Source: Martinezella tropici
GTDB taxonomy: Bacteria > Pseudomonadota > Alphaproteobacteria > Rhizobiales > Rhizobiaceae
Assembly (NCBI RefSeq): GCF_008370325.1
Contig: NZ_VNIP01000001.1
Span: forward strand, 62,001 to 126,000
Reading direction: 5' to 3'
DNA length: 64,000 bases
Below the pieces are notes generated by a model. It was not told the origin of the DNA. It made no database searches and saw only the letters and a program-made list of their open reading frames with translations. The position numbers were made by a program, and so were the translations under genes. Shown here piece after piece: positions 18,405-26,341 of the stretch. Positions within the stretch are counted from its first letter, which is position 1; each line of letters begins with the position of its first letter.

Positions 18405-19303
18405 TTTTCCGGCGAGGGAGCCGTGCCCAGCTGCTCCTCCAACAATGAGAGCACCACCCGAATCCGCGGCGGAATCGGCCTTATCGTCGGATAGAGCGCA
18501 TGCAGGTCAAATCCCGGCACGATGAATTCGGGCAGCAGGCGGATCAGCCTGCCGTTCGCCAGATCTTCGGCGCAGACTGGCTCTTGCAGGACGCCGATGC
18601 CGGCTCCATCGAGCAGGAGGCTGTGCAACGGCCGCCAATGGCTGGTGCTGAGGACGATGTCGATGACGGCAGATTCGGTCTGCTGGTCCGGACCGATTAA
18701 TGGAAGGCGTCCATTGTTGAAGAGGCCGGAGACCCGCAGGAAATGGTGGTCGGCAAGCTCGCCGGGTTTCGTCGGTGTCCCATGCTTATCGAGATAGTCC
18801 GGCGAGGCTACCAGGGTGCGGCCGACGTGGCCGAGCTTGCGGGCGATGAAGCTGCCTTCGCCAAGATCGCCCAGCCGCAGCGAGATATCGACGCCTTCCG
18901 TCACGGGATCGACGATCCTGTCGTTGAGGATCAGATCGATCTTCAGCAGCGGATGACGCTTGCGCATCTGCAGCAGGATCGAGGGCAGGATGACCTCGCC
19001 GACGCCATGAGGCGCTGCGATCCTGAGCGTGCCGCGCAATGACTGATCGCCGTTCGCGACGGTCAGGGCGTCCTCAGCGCTTTCAAGCACCTGCTTGCTA
19101 CGCTCATAGAAGGCGGCGCCGACATCGGTGACGGAAAGCTTGCGCGTATTTCTGAGCAACAGCCGGGTGCCGAGATATTGCTCCAGCCGATCAATCCGCT
19201 CGCTGACGGCGGGCTGACCCATGCCAAGATCGCGGGCGGCGGCCGACATGCTGCCCCTTTCCACCACCCTCACATAGACACGCATTGCTACCAACAAATC
19301 CAT
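18401..19303 (-). CDS. LysR-family transcriptional regulator
   Basis: A 300-residue regulator of the group with N-terminus MDLLVAMRVYVRVVERGSMS, an HTH over residues 15-45, and a co-inducer domain with conserved RLGDL and RVSGLF segments. I start at ATG 19303; a TTG three codons upstream overlaps nothing useful. The perfect palindrome at 19315-19331, in LysR-box form (T-N11-A), lies immediately before the gene. The lactonase-like gene at 19428 is divergent and is the probable target. Confidence 0.9.
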   Translation of the reverse strand: MDLLVAMRVYVRVVERGSMSAAARDLGMGQPAVSERIDRLEQYLGTRLLLRNTRKLSVTDVGAAFYERSKQVLESAEDALTVANGDQSLRGTLRIAAPHGVGEVILPSILLQMRKRHPLLKIDLILNDRIVDPVTEGVDISLRLGDLGEGSFIARKLGHVGRTLVASPDYLDKHGTPTKPGELADHHFLRVSGLFNNGRLPLIGPDQQTESAVIDIVLSTSHWRPLHSLLLDGAGIGVLQEPVCAEDLANGRLIRLLPEFIVPGFDLHALYPTIRPIPPRIRVVLSLLEEQLGTAPSPEN

Positions 19304-19314
19304 GCGAGCCAATA

Positions 19315-19331
19315 TATCGGCTCAGCCGATA
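19315..19331. promoter_or_regulatory. LysR-type operator palindrome
   Basis: TATCGGC and GCCGATA, perfect 7-base arms around TCA, between the LysR gene and the lactonase-like gene. It contains the T-N11-A core expected for LysR binding and sits 12 bases from the LysR start, so autoregulation is likely. Confidence 0.7.
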
Positions 19332-19427
19332 AATGTAAGTGGATGCTGCTGCCTACTCGGCAGGCCTTCGATCGCCGAAAACGATGCGTGCCTCGGCACT
19401 CGATCGTCAACCACACAGGTCAGGCTC

Positions 19428-20219
19428 ATGAGCGATATCAGGCTTTACATGTTTCAATCGGGCACGCAGCGATGCAAGGCCCACGACATCAGGATGAACC
19501 AGGGAAACGGTGAGGATTATGAAATCCCGGTTCCCTGGTTTCTGCTCACTCACCCGAAGGGCAATACCATTATCGATGGCGGGTTGGCCGCCGAGGGCCT
19601 GGCCGATCCGCGCGGCTATTGGGGCGATGTCGTCGACAGCTATCAGCCCGTGATGACCGAGGAGCAGGGATGCGTCGCGCAATTGGCGAAGCTCGGCATG
19701 CCTAGTGAAGACATCCGCTTCGTTGCGCTGTCCCATCTGCATTCCGATCATAGCGGCGCCGTCGGCCGCTTCCCTAATGCGACCCACATCGTCCAGCGCC
19801 GCGAATATGAATATGCCTTCACGCCGGACTGGTTTGCCGCCGGCGCTTATGTCCGCCGCGATTTCGACCGCCCCGGATTGAAATGGCACTTTCTCGAGGG
19901 CCATGCCACCGATGCCTACGATCTCTATGGCGACGGAGCGCTGCGGATGATCTTCACGCCGGGCCACAGTGTCGGCCACCAATCCTTCCTCGTGCAGCTG
20001 CCGAACTCGGGTGCAATATTGCTGGCGATCGATGCCGCCTATACGCTCGATCATTGGAACGGAAAGGCGCTCCCTGGCCTCATGGCTTCCGCCGTCGACA
20101 CGGCCCGATCAGTCGGCAAGCTGCGCGCCCTCGCCGAGCAGGCCGATGCCATGGTGGTAACGGGCCATGATCCCGAAGCATGGCCTAGGTTCAGACAGGC
20201 CCCGGCCTATTACGATTGA
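19428..20219 (+). CDS. AHL-lactonase-like metallo-beta-lactamase-fold hydrolase (AttM/BlcC type)
   Basis: A 263-residue dinuclear zinc hydrolase. The zinc motif SHLHSDHSG gives His103, His105, Asp107 and His108; further ligands are His180 (TPGHS), Asp202 (AIDAAY) and His247 (VTGHD). The length and start (LYMFQSGTQRC) match the AttM/BlcC and AiiA quorum-quenching lactonases, which open the ring of N-acyl homoserine lactones or gamma-butyrolactone. ATG 19428 is chosen because it aligns with this family's N-terminus; the frame extends upstream to 19302 across the operator. The divergent LysR gene probably controls it. Substrate (AHL or another lactone) is not proven by sequence. Confidence 0.88.
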   Translation: MSDIRLYMFQSGTQRCKAHDIRMNQGNGEDYEIPVPWFLLTHPKGNTIIDGGLAAEGLADPRGYWGDVVDSYQPVMTEEQGCVAQLAKLGMPSEDIRFVALSHLHSDHSGAVGRFPNATHIVQRREYEYAFTPDWFAAGAYVRRDFDRPGLKWHFLEGHATDAYDLYGDGALRMIFTPGHSVGHQSFLVQLPNSGAILLAIDAAYTLDHWNGKALPGLMASAVDTARSVGKLRALAEQADAMVVTGHDPEAWPRFRQAPAYYD

Positions 20220-20275
20220 AGGTGCAATCGGTTTCGCCGTGACAAGCGCGCATGCCCGCGCCACACATCTTCGCG

Positions 20276-21109
20276 CTAAAGTTTGGGCAGCAGCGATCTG
20301 ATCCGTTCGACGTCATCGGGCGTTGCCGGATTATAGACGACCATGCTGAGATCCGTGCGACCATCGACCGAGAAGGCTGAATATTCGAATGCGAGCGGGC
20401 CGAGAACCGGATGGCGTATATGCTTGACGGCTTCGGTATGCGTGCCGGGAACGTCGTTGTCGCGCCACATCGCCCGGAATTCCGGGCTGACGCGACAAAG
20501 CTCGGCCACGAAAGGCTCGATCTCCGCCGCCGCGCCTGCGCGGGCCGCGTCGACGCGGAACGCGCCCAAGGCAAAGCGCGCCACGCTTTCCCAGTCATAT
20601 TGCGCGGCACGGGCGCGCGGATCGAGGAAGATGTAGCGCAGGATGTTACGCTCCTCCGGCGGCAGCGATCCGTAATCTATCAGCATGATCGTCGCCGCCT
20701 TGTTCCAGGCGATGACGTCCCAAGTCGCGGTTCGGATGAGGGCGGGGCAGGGGTCGAGGGCATCGAGCACGCGCTGCAGCCGTGGCGTCACGCCATCATT
20801 CTTGCGGTAACGGGCTTCGGGCGGACGGCCGAGGCCGAGCAGGAACAGGTGCTCGCGCTCCACCTCGGTCAGCATCAGCGCGCGGGCGATCCGGTCGAGC
20901 ACGTCGGCGGAAGGCGCGCCGCCGCGCCCCTGTTCCAGCCATGTGTACCATGTCGGGCTGATATTGGCGCGCTGCGCCACTTCCTCGCGCCGCAGCCCGG
21001 GCGTACGCCGCCGTTCGCCGGCAAAGCCTAAGACGGTCGGGTCAAGCTTGGCGCGCCGATCCCTCAGATAGGTCCCGAGCAGGTTTTCGGTTTCGATGAG
21101 GTCGGTCAT
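20276..21109 (-). CDS. XRE-type HTH regulator with MmyB-like ligand domain
   Basis: A 277-residue regulator. N-terminal HTH at about residues 10-70 (TPGLRREEVAQRANISPTWY), then an MmyB/PAS-like domain (FLDPRAR, WDVIAWNKAA), a pattern widespread in actinobacterial and rhizobial regulators, where the domain binds a fatty-acid-like ligand. It is divergent from the NAD(P)-binding protein gene at 21203, with 93 bases between; GTGCTTTTAC and a similar CACTACTTTAC repeat there could be its sites. Such pairs (MmyB regulator plus SDR) recur in bacterial genomes. Confidence 0.9.
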   Translation of the reverse strand: MTDLIETENLLGTYLRDRRAKLDPTVLGFAGERRRTPGLRREEVAQRANISPTWYTWLEQGRGGAPSADVLDRIARALMLTEVEREHLFLLGLGRPPEARYRKNDGVTPRLQRVLDALDPCPALIRTATWDVIAWNKAATIMLIDYGSLPPEERNILRYIFLDPRARAAQYDWESVARFALGAFRVDAARAGAAAEIEPFVAELCRVSPEFRAMWRDNDVPGTHTEAVKHIRHPVLGPLAFEYSAFSVDGRTDLSMVVYNPATPDDVERIRSLLPKL

Positions 21110-21202
21110 CCTGTTAGTGCTTTTACTATGATAATGTCACTACTTTACCAGAATAACCGATAGGCACAGATTTGTCTCCGACGAAATAAGGAGACAATGC
21201 TT

Positions 21203-22099
21203 ATGCGTGTATTCGTTACCGGCGCGACCGGAAATATCGGCTCGAATGTCGTGAGGGAGTTGATTGCCGCGGGCCATCAGGTGCTCGGCCTTTCCCGCTC
21301 CAAGGAAAAGGCTGTAGCGCTTGCCGCCGCTGGCGCCGAGGTTCTTCATGGCACGATTGAGGATGCGGAAATCCTGAAACGCGGCGCCTCGCAATCGGAC
21401 GGAGTCATCCACCTTGCCTTCAATCACGACTTCTCGAGATTCGTCCAGAATTGCGAGGATGACCGCCGCGTCATCGCAACGCTCGCCTCGGCGCTCGCAG
21501 GCTCGGCCCGGCCGCTGGTCATCACGTCAGGCACGCCGATCGCCAACACGGTGCCGGGCGAGCCTGCCAAGGAAGACAATGCAATCATCGGTTCCAACGT
21601 GCATCCGCGCGCAGCTTCCGAGGAAGCGGGGATCCTCGCCAGCGAGATCGGCGTCAACGTCTCGTTCGTGCGGCTACCACAGGTGCATGATCCGGTCAGC
21701 CAGGGGCTCATTACTCCCCTGATCCAGATATTCCGGGAAAAGGGCGTTTGCGCCTATGTCGGAGACGGGCTCAGCCGCTGGCCGGCGGCGCATTTTTCCG
21801 ATGTCGCACGCCTTTACCGCCTCGTCGTCGAACGCGCCGAGCCGAATGCCAAGTATCACGCCGTTGCCGAAGAAGGCGTCTCCTTGCGCGATATTGCCGA
21901 GACGATCGGACGGCGCCTGAACCTGCCGGTCAAATCCATCGCCAAAGAAGAGGCGCAGGATTACTTCGGCTGGCTGGCCTTGTTCGCCGGCCGGGACATG
22001 CCGGCTTCCAGCGCCAAGACGCGCCAGAAGCTGGGTTGGGAGCCTGACGGCCCGACACTGCTTGAGGATCTCGCGGAGCTGCAGGTTTCCGCGGCATGA
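21203..22099 (+). CDS. NAD(P)-binding SDR-family protein (extended/atypical, NmrA- or YbjT-like)
   Basis: A 298-residue extended SDR. The Rossmann motif GATGNIG is at residues 7-13, preceded by MRVFVT. Instead of a clear YxxxK, the mid-region reads HPRAASEEAG, so a catalytic Tyr is not evident, as in NmrA-like or sugar-epimerase-like members. The C-terminal half fits a substrate or regulator pocket. I choose ATG 21203, 9 bases after GGAG; the ATG at 21197 is too close to it. Probable target of the divergent MmyB-type regulator. A strong terminator follows. Confidence 0.85.
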   Translation: MRVFVTGATGNIGSNVVRELIAAGHQVLGLSRSKEKAVALAAAGAEVLHGTIEDAEILKRGASQSDGVIHLAFNHDFSRFVQNCEDDRRVIATLASALAGSARPLVITSGTPIANTVPGEPAKEDNAIIGSNVHPRAASEEAGILASEIGVNVSFVRLPQVHDPVSQGLITPLIQIFREKGVCAYVGDGLSRWPAAHFSDVARLYRLVVERAEPNAKYHAVAEEGVSLRDIAETIGRRLNLPVKSIAKEEAQDYFGWLALFAGRDMPASSAKTRQKLGWEPDGPTLLEDLAELQVSAA

Positions 22100-22157
22100 T
22101 GCCGATGCCAGCAAGCTCATCCATGGATGGTTTGCGGTCTGACCGACCATGCGTTCG

Positions 22158-22189
22158 AAAACCCGGCCGATCTGTCGGCCGGGTTTTCG
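22158..22189. terminator. Bidirectional intrinsic terminator
   Basis: AAAACCCGGCCGA pairs perfectly with TCGGCCGGGTTTT around a TCTG loop, with A and T runs on both sides. It lies between the plus-strand SDR gene and the minus-strand TetR gene and serves both. Confidence 0.9.
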
Positions 22190-22223
22190 TCCGTTTCAGG
22201 CTGCGATCCGGAAGTCTTCAGGC

Positions 22224-22850
22224 TCAGATGTAGGGCGTCCCGGCAAGCGCGGCGTCGACTCCGGCAAAGCCGCGCTCCATGACGCTCGACAGAGCAGTCT
22301 CAGGCTTTCGATTCTCGCGAAAGGCGCGAAGCGCCTCGCCATAAGCGGTGACCAGTGTCGCCATCAGCATGGTGCCGGCGAGCCGTGCCTCCGGATCGGA
22401 ATGTGAGCGGCCTACGGCATCGGACAGCATCCCCGAGAGATCGTCGGCAAGCGTCACCTGCAATCCGCATGCATGCGCCGTCAGTGCCGGGCTTTCCGCT
22501 ACCATACGCCAGAACGCGATAGGCCGGTCCGTGATCCTGAACAGGGGGTGCTGCGTCTCCACCAGCGTGCGCATCAGCGCCTGAAAGGCGCGAACCGGCG
22601 GCTCCCGGCCGCGATCGGCAATCGCTTTGCGCACCAGCTCTCGCACTTCGTCCTCGCGATCGAAGACCAGGTCTTCCTTGCGGCGGAAGTAGTTGAACAC
22701 CGTCTTTCTGGCGACATCAGCTTCATAGGCGATATCTGCGACGGACACTTTGTCGAAGCCATGTTCGACGAACAGGCGCGTTGCGACGTCTGAGATCGCC
22801 TGACGCGTCATCTCCTTCTTGCGGTCCCGGAGTTTGATTCGGTTTGACAT
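22224..22850 (-). CDS. TetR-family transcriptional regulator
   Basis: A 208-residue repressor. The HTH spans about residues 14-60 (AISDVATRLFVEHGFDKVSV, then ARKTVFNYFRRKEDLV). The rest is the helical ligand domain. Directly before the ATG the minus strand reads TATAAT, 7 bases, then ATG with no ribosome site, so the mRNA may be leaderless. An internal ATG at codon 14 has AAGGAG abutting it and would remove part of the fold. A palindrome at 22875-22891 lies next to the promoter. Divergent to the FAD monooxygenase gene, its likely target. Confidence 0.9.
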   Translation of the reverse strand: MSNRIKLRDRKKEMTRQAISDVATRLFVEHGFDKVSVADIAYEADVARKTVFNYFRRKEDLVFDREDEVRELVRKAIADRGREPPVRAFQALMRTLVETQHPLFRITDRPIAFWRMVAESPALTAHACGLQVTLADDLSGMLSDAVGRSHSDPEARLAGTMLMATLVTAYGEALRAFRENRKPETALSSVMERGFAGVDAALAGTPYI

Positions 22851-22874
22851 GGAGATAATTATACCATAAGTAAA

Positions 22875-22891
22875 TTTATACCGAGTATAAA
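22875..22891. promoter_or_regulatory. TetR-type operator palindrome
   Basis: TTTATAC and GTATAAA, perfect 7-base arms around CGA, with a further TTATAC half-site at about 22860. It lies in the gap between the TetR gene and the FAD monooxygenase gene, 25 bases from the TetR start. Confidence 0.75.
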
Positions 22892-22925
22892 AATTTTATT
22901 GTGAGCACGAAATCGGTGAAGTTGG

Positions 22926-22990
22926 CACAGGCTCGACGGGTTGTTCCTGTGACCGGACCGTCGCCCGCTCGAATAGGAGTGGGCGTTTTT
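22926..22990 (+). terminator. Orphan intrinsic terminator with upstream hairpin in the monooxygenase leader (candidate attenuator)
   Basis: A first hairpin pairs CACAGG (22926-22931) with CCTGTG (22946-22951). A second, CGCCCGCTC (22962-22970) with GAGTGGGCG (22977-22985), is followed at once by five T. No plus-strand gene lies just upstream: the previous plus gene already ends at a strong terminator at 22158-22189. It lies about 80 bases before the monooxygenase start and after the TetR operator, so it would stop transcripts in the leader. GACGG (22935-22939) could pair with CCGTC (22958-22962), competing with the terminator base. Confidence 0.6.
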
Positions 22991-23069
22991 CAACGACTCG
23001 CGCCGGTTGAGTGCTCGAAGCCGGAATGTCTGGCGCCCTTACGGCGCCGCTCGCTTGAGGAATTCTGCC

Positions 23070-24617
23070 TTGAAATATGATGTTCTGATTGCCGGCGGTG
23101 GACCCGTCGGCTTGTTTCTCGCCTGTGAGCTGCGTCTCACCGGTCTCTCCGTATTGGTGCTGGAGCAGGCCGAGGACCCGCGCTCTCCCTTGAAGCGCCT
23201 TCCGTTCGGCATGCGCGGCTTTTCGGCGCCCACCATCGATGCATTTTATCGCCGTGGCCTGCTGAATGACATCGCGGCGGCGCAACCCGCCAAGAATGGA
23301 TCAGGCGACAGCGGCGCTTCATCTGCCGCGCACTGGATGCACCAGTCGCGTCGCCCAGGCGGCCATTTCGCCGGCATCCAGTTCTTTTACGACAATATCG
23401 ATACCTCGAAGTGGCAGTATCGTCTGCCCGGCCCGGCCGGCACCAGCATGATGGTCGAGATGGAAGCCCTTGAAGCTGTCCTGGTTGCCCGTGCAAGCGC
23501 CACGGGCGTCGAGATCAGGCGCGGCCTCAGCGTCGAGGACCTCGATCAGTCGGATGAGGACGTCACTGTCCGAGCCGGCGGCGAGACTTTTCGCGGATCC
23601 TGGCTGGTCGGTTGCGACGGCGGCCGCAGCACCGTTCGCAAGGCTGGCGGCTTCGAATTCGTCGGCACCGATCCCGAATTCACCGGCTATTCCGCCGAAA
23701 TCGAGATGGCTGAGCCGGATAAGCTGCGTTTGGGCCGCCATTATACGGCGACGGGCATGTACACCTATTCGCCGCCCGGGACGATCACAATGGTCGACTT
23801 CGATGGCGGTGCTTTCCATCGAACGCAGCCGATCACGCTTGACCATGTGCAGGCCGTGCTGCGCCGCATCTCCGGCACCGACGTTACCGTGACGGCGCTC
23901 AGGCTTGCCACCACGTGGACCGATCGGGCCTATCAGGCAACAGCTTACCGCAAAGGGCGTGTATTGCTCGCTGGCGACGCTGCGCACATCCATTCCCCTC
24001 TGGGCGGTCAAGGCCTCAACCTAGGGCTCGGCGATGCGATGAATCTCGGATGGAAGCTTGCCGCCACCATCCGAGGGGAAGCGCCGGAAGGCCTGCTCGA
24101 CAGCTATTCGAGCGAGCGGCATCCCGTCGGGGCGCAGGTTCTCGACTGGTCGCGTGCCCAGGTCGGACTCATGCGGCCAAGCCGGAGCTCGCGCGCGCTC
24201 GAAGCCATCATCCGCCATTTGATAGACACGCGCGACGGCGCCACCTATTTCGCAGAACGCGTATGGGGCGTCTCTCTCCGCTATGATCTTGGCGGCAGCC
24301 ACCCGCTCGTCGGCCGCAGCGCTCCTGATTTCGAATTGACCGACGGCAGAAGGCTCGGCGATCTCTTGAGAACGGGCAAGGCCCTGCTGCTGGATTTCGA
24401 TCCCGGCGCACCGCTTGCAGCGATTGCGAGCCGCTGGGAGGGCCGGATCGGCTATGTCGCCGGCAAAGCCAAGGATCAGCTGGGCTTGAGCGCTGTGTTG
24501 ATACGGCCCGATGGAATCGTCGCCTGGGCCGGCGAAGCCACTCCCAACCCCGAGGATATTGCACGGGCAGCGTCGCGATGGTTCGGTGAACCCGGCAAGG
24601 CGCGCAGTGCTGCCTGA
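23070..24617 (+). CDS. FAD-dependent aromatic/rifampicin-type monooxygenase
   Basis: A 515-residue class A flavoprotein monooxygenase (PHBH fold). Motifs: GGGPVG at about residues 9-14, the DG motif VGCDGGRS near 190, and the GD motif LAGDAAHIHSPLGGQGLN near 300. The C-terminal thioredoxin-like domain (from about residue 410, GRSAPDFEL) is typical of rifampicin and polyketide hydroxylases. I chose TTG 23070, preceded by GAGGA, because the protein then begins at its flavin-binding strand; 21 codons upstream read poorly. A divergent TetR, an operator and a leader terminator suggest tight, inducible control by an aromatic compound. Substrate unknown. Confidence 0.88.
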   Translation: MKYDVLIAGGGPVGLFLACELRLTGLSVLVLEQAEDPRSPLKRLPFGMRGFSAPTIDAFYRRGLLNDIAAAQPAKNGSGDSGASSAAHWMHQSRRPGGHFAGIQFFYDNIDTSKWQYRLPGPAGTSMMVEMEALEAVLVARASATGVEIRRGLSVEDLDQSDEDVTVRAGGETFRGSWLVGCDGGRSTVRKAGGFEFVGTDPEFTGYSAEIEMAEPDKLRLGRHYTATGMYTYSPPGTITMVDFDGGAFHRTQPITLDHVQAVLRRISGTDVTVTALRLATTWTDRAYQATAYRKGRVLLAGDAAHIHSPLGGQGLNLGLGDAMNLGWKLAATIRGEAPEGLLDSYSSERHPVGAQVLDWSRAQVGLMRPSRSSRALEAIIRHLIDTRDGATYFAERVWGVSLRYDLGGSHPLVGRSAPDFELTDGRRLGDLLRTGKALLLDFDPGAPLAAIASRWEGRIGYVAGKAKDQLGLSAVLIRPDGIVAWAGEATPNPEDIARAASRWFGEPGKARSAA

Positions 24618-24675
24618 GGCGGACTACGCCACGAGTTTGATGCCAGACCGTGCGACCCGGTAGCCAAGAGCCAGC

Positions 24676-24721
24676 TTGACAGATTTTCTTGAACGGATAT
24701 TCTAGAATAACTGTTCAAGAA
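24676..24721 (+). promoter_or_regulatory. Promoter with 36-base TetR-type palindrome
   Basis: TTGACA at 24676-24681 and TATTCT at 24698-24703, spacer 16. The palindrome 24686-24721 has perfect outer arms TTCTTGAAC and GTTCAAGAA and an inner self-complementary ATTCTAGAAT. It covers the -10 box and ends 10 bases before the TetR start, so the downstream TetR gene is almost certainly autorepressed. Confidence 0.85.
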
Positions 24722-24731
24722 AGGACTGCCC

Positions 24732-25322
24732 ATGGGCCGAACCCGATCCTACGACGAAGGCGCCGTATTGAGCAGCGCGATGCATGCCTTCCGCCGCAAG
24801 GGTTATCGGGGGGTGTCCATTCGCGATCTGGAAGACGCGACCGGGCTCAAGGTCGGCAGCATCTACAACAGCTTCGGCGATAAGGCGGCATTCTTCGACG
24901 CCGCCTTCGCTCGCTACAATCGCATCGTCCTGCGCGGGCGGATCGAGCGTTTTGCTCCGGCGGAGTCGGGGATGGATGGGCTCCGGGCGCTCTTCGCCTC
25001 GCTGCTCCACGAGCCGAATGACGAAAGCCTCGGCTGTCTCATCACAAATTCCGCCGTTGAGCTCGGCGGAGAAGGACCTCCGCATCGCTGCACCGTCGAG
25101 GGACTTCGCATACTAAAGGAGACGTTTACGGAGCGGCTCGCGTCATCACAGCGGCGGGGGAAATTCCGCTCTGACAAGAGTCCCGAATCCACAGCTCTGA
25201 GGCTGCTGACCCTTTATCAGGGCATTCTTGTCCTGGTCCGCGCTGGTCACGACAAACGGGCGCTTGAAGTTCTCATCCAGGACGAGTTCAACAGCTTGGA
25301 GGCCTCGCATGACCCCCGATGA
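24732..25322 (+). CDS. TetR-family transcriptional regulator
   Basis: A 196-residue regulator with the HTH at about residues 9-55 (SSAMHAFRRKGYRGVSIRDL, then GSIYNSFGDKAAFF), of the group often linked to small oxidoreductase or SnoaL genes. AAGGA lies 6 bases before ATG. It is the first gene of a tight three-gene unit: the SnoaL-like gene starts inside its last codons (14-base overlap) and the TfoX gene overlaps that by 4. The promoter carries a large palindrome, so the unit is self-controlled. Confidence 0.92.
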   Translation: MGRTRSYDEGAVLSSAMHAFRRKGYRGVSIRDLEDATGLKVGSIYNSFGDKAAFFDAAFARYNRIVLRGRIERFAPAESGMDGLRALFASLLHEPNDESLGCLITNSAVELGGEGPPHRCTVEGLRILKETFTERLASSQRRGKFRSDKSPESTALRLLTLYQGILVLVRAGHDKRALEVLIQDEFNSLEASHDPR

Positions 25323-25677
25323 CCTCTGGAAGCGGTATTCCGCAATCTGGTCGCTTTCCGACGCTTCCGAGCGAGGCGCCGAGCTTTCCGTCTGCCTCGC
25401 TGACGAAGCCACCTATTGCGATCCGAACGGCCTGCTGATTGGCCGTGACGCCCTATCAGGCTACATGGCGCAGTTCCAGTCGAGCGTGCCCGGCGGGCAG
25501 TTTCATATCCGCTCCATCCTCCATCACCACGACCGTTCTCTCGCCCAATGGGCCTTGACCGGCGCTGACGGGTCCGTTCTCCAGACGGGAACCAGCTTTG
25601 GCGCGATCAGCGATGACGGAAGGCTACTGGCGATCAGCGGCTTCTTCCATCCAGGGAATGGCAGCGTCGCAGCATGA
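25309..25677 (+). CDS. SnoaL/NTF2-like small protein
   Basis: A 122-residue cone-shaped NTF2-like fold protein. The pattern LADEATYCDPNGLLIGRDALSGYMAQFQ followed by alternating strands with RSILHHHDRSLAQWAL is usual in SnoaL-like ketosteroid-isomerase relatives. GGAGG lies 8 bases before ATG 25309, inside the end of the TetR gene. Role unknown; such proteins bind or isomerise small hydrophobic compounds, which agrees with control by a TetR. Confidence 0.8.
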   Translation: MTPDDLWKRYSAIWSLSDASERGAELSVCLADEATYCDPNGLLIGRDALSGYMAQFQSSVPGGQFHIRSILHHHDRSLAQWALTGADGSVLQTGTSFGAISDDGRLLAISGFFHPGNGSVAA

Positions 25678-26063
25678 ACAAGGTGACAACTCACAATTTG
25701 GCTCTGGATCTTGCCACACGCATTGAAGGCTTGGGTGCAATCAGTGTCAGGCGCTTCTTTGGCGGGACGGCCTTGATCGCGGATGGCATCCAGTTTGGAT
25801 TCATCATGAAGGGATCACTCTATCTTCGGGTCGATGACGCGAGCCGTCCCAGGTTCGAAGCGTTGGGAATGAATCCGTTCAGTTATCCTGGTAGGGGCAA
25901 GACGGTGACTGTATCAAGCTACTATGCAGCTCCAGACGATATTTTTGACGATAACGAGCAGCTTCGGGAATGGGCGGCGGACGCCTATCAGGCCGCTTTG
26001 GGCGCCATCCACAAAATCTCAAGAGCTACCGAAACCGGAGGACTACCGGATACCGCAGCGTAG
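25674..26063 (+). CDS. TfoX/Sxy N-terminal-domain protein
   Basis: A 129-residue single-domain protein. The core, RIEGLGAISVRRFFGGTALIADGIQFGFIMKGSLYLRVDD followed by FSYPGRGKTVTVSSYYAAPDDIFDD, matches the TfoX N-terminal domain; the C-terminal domain of the competence regulator Sxy is absent. Free-standing versions are widespread in alphaproteobacteria and their role is unclear, so a competence role should not be assumed. The ATG overlaps the stop of the SnoaL-like gene by 4 bases, making it the third gene of the TetR unit. Codon use looks slightly less GC-rich than in neighbours. Confidence 0.85.
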   Translation: MNKVTTHNLALDLATRIEGLGAISVRRFFGGTALIADGIQFGFIMKGSLYLRVDDASRPRFEALGMNPFSYPGRGKTVTVSSYYAAPDDIFDDNEQLREWAADAYQAALGAIHKISRATETGGLPDTAA

Positions 26064-26230
26064 GCTGGCGGGCCGAAAACGATGAAACCAAGAACTACGT
26101 CTACGCTATAGCCCTCCAAAATTAAGGCACGAGCGAATGGCAACAATGGATAGCGGACGGTCGGCTTCAGGCGGTGAAATGCAGAAAGCAGACCAGCCCT
26201 CGAAGATGGGCATGTAGGTAGCCAGAACTG

Positions 26231-26336
26231 GAGCATGTCACGCAAAAGTGTGCAGCGGTTTTGCGACAACGACATGCGCAAAATCAAAGACCTAAAGCGT
26301 GGGAAGCGAATCTGAAAGATCGCGACGCGCTTTAGC
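26231..26336. repeat. Two-hairpin rhizobial intergenic mosaic element
   Basis: Hairpin one pairs GCATGTC (26234-26240) with GACATGC (26272-26278) and, inside it, GCAAAA with TTTTGC. Hairpin two pairs CTAAAGCG (26293-26300) with CGCTTTAG (26329-26336). The layout matches the element at 37305-37408 though the sequences differ. From memory, such elements are frequent between rhizobial genes (RIME-like). It ends 5 bases from the stop of the convergent aldo/keto reductase gene. Confidence 0.7.
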
Positions 26337-26341
26337 AAGGT

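Noticed and set aside
25674..26063. Competence regulator role for the TfoX-domain protein
   Set aside because: Only the N-terminal domain is present, and free-standing copies are common in bacteria without known Sxy-type competence.
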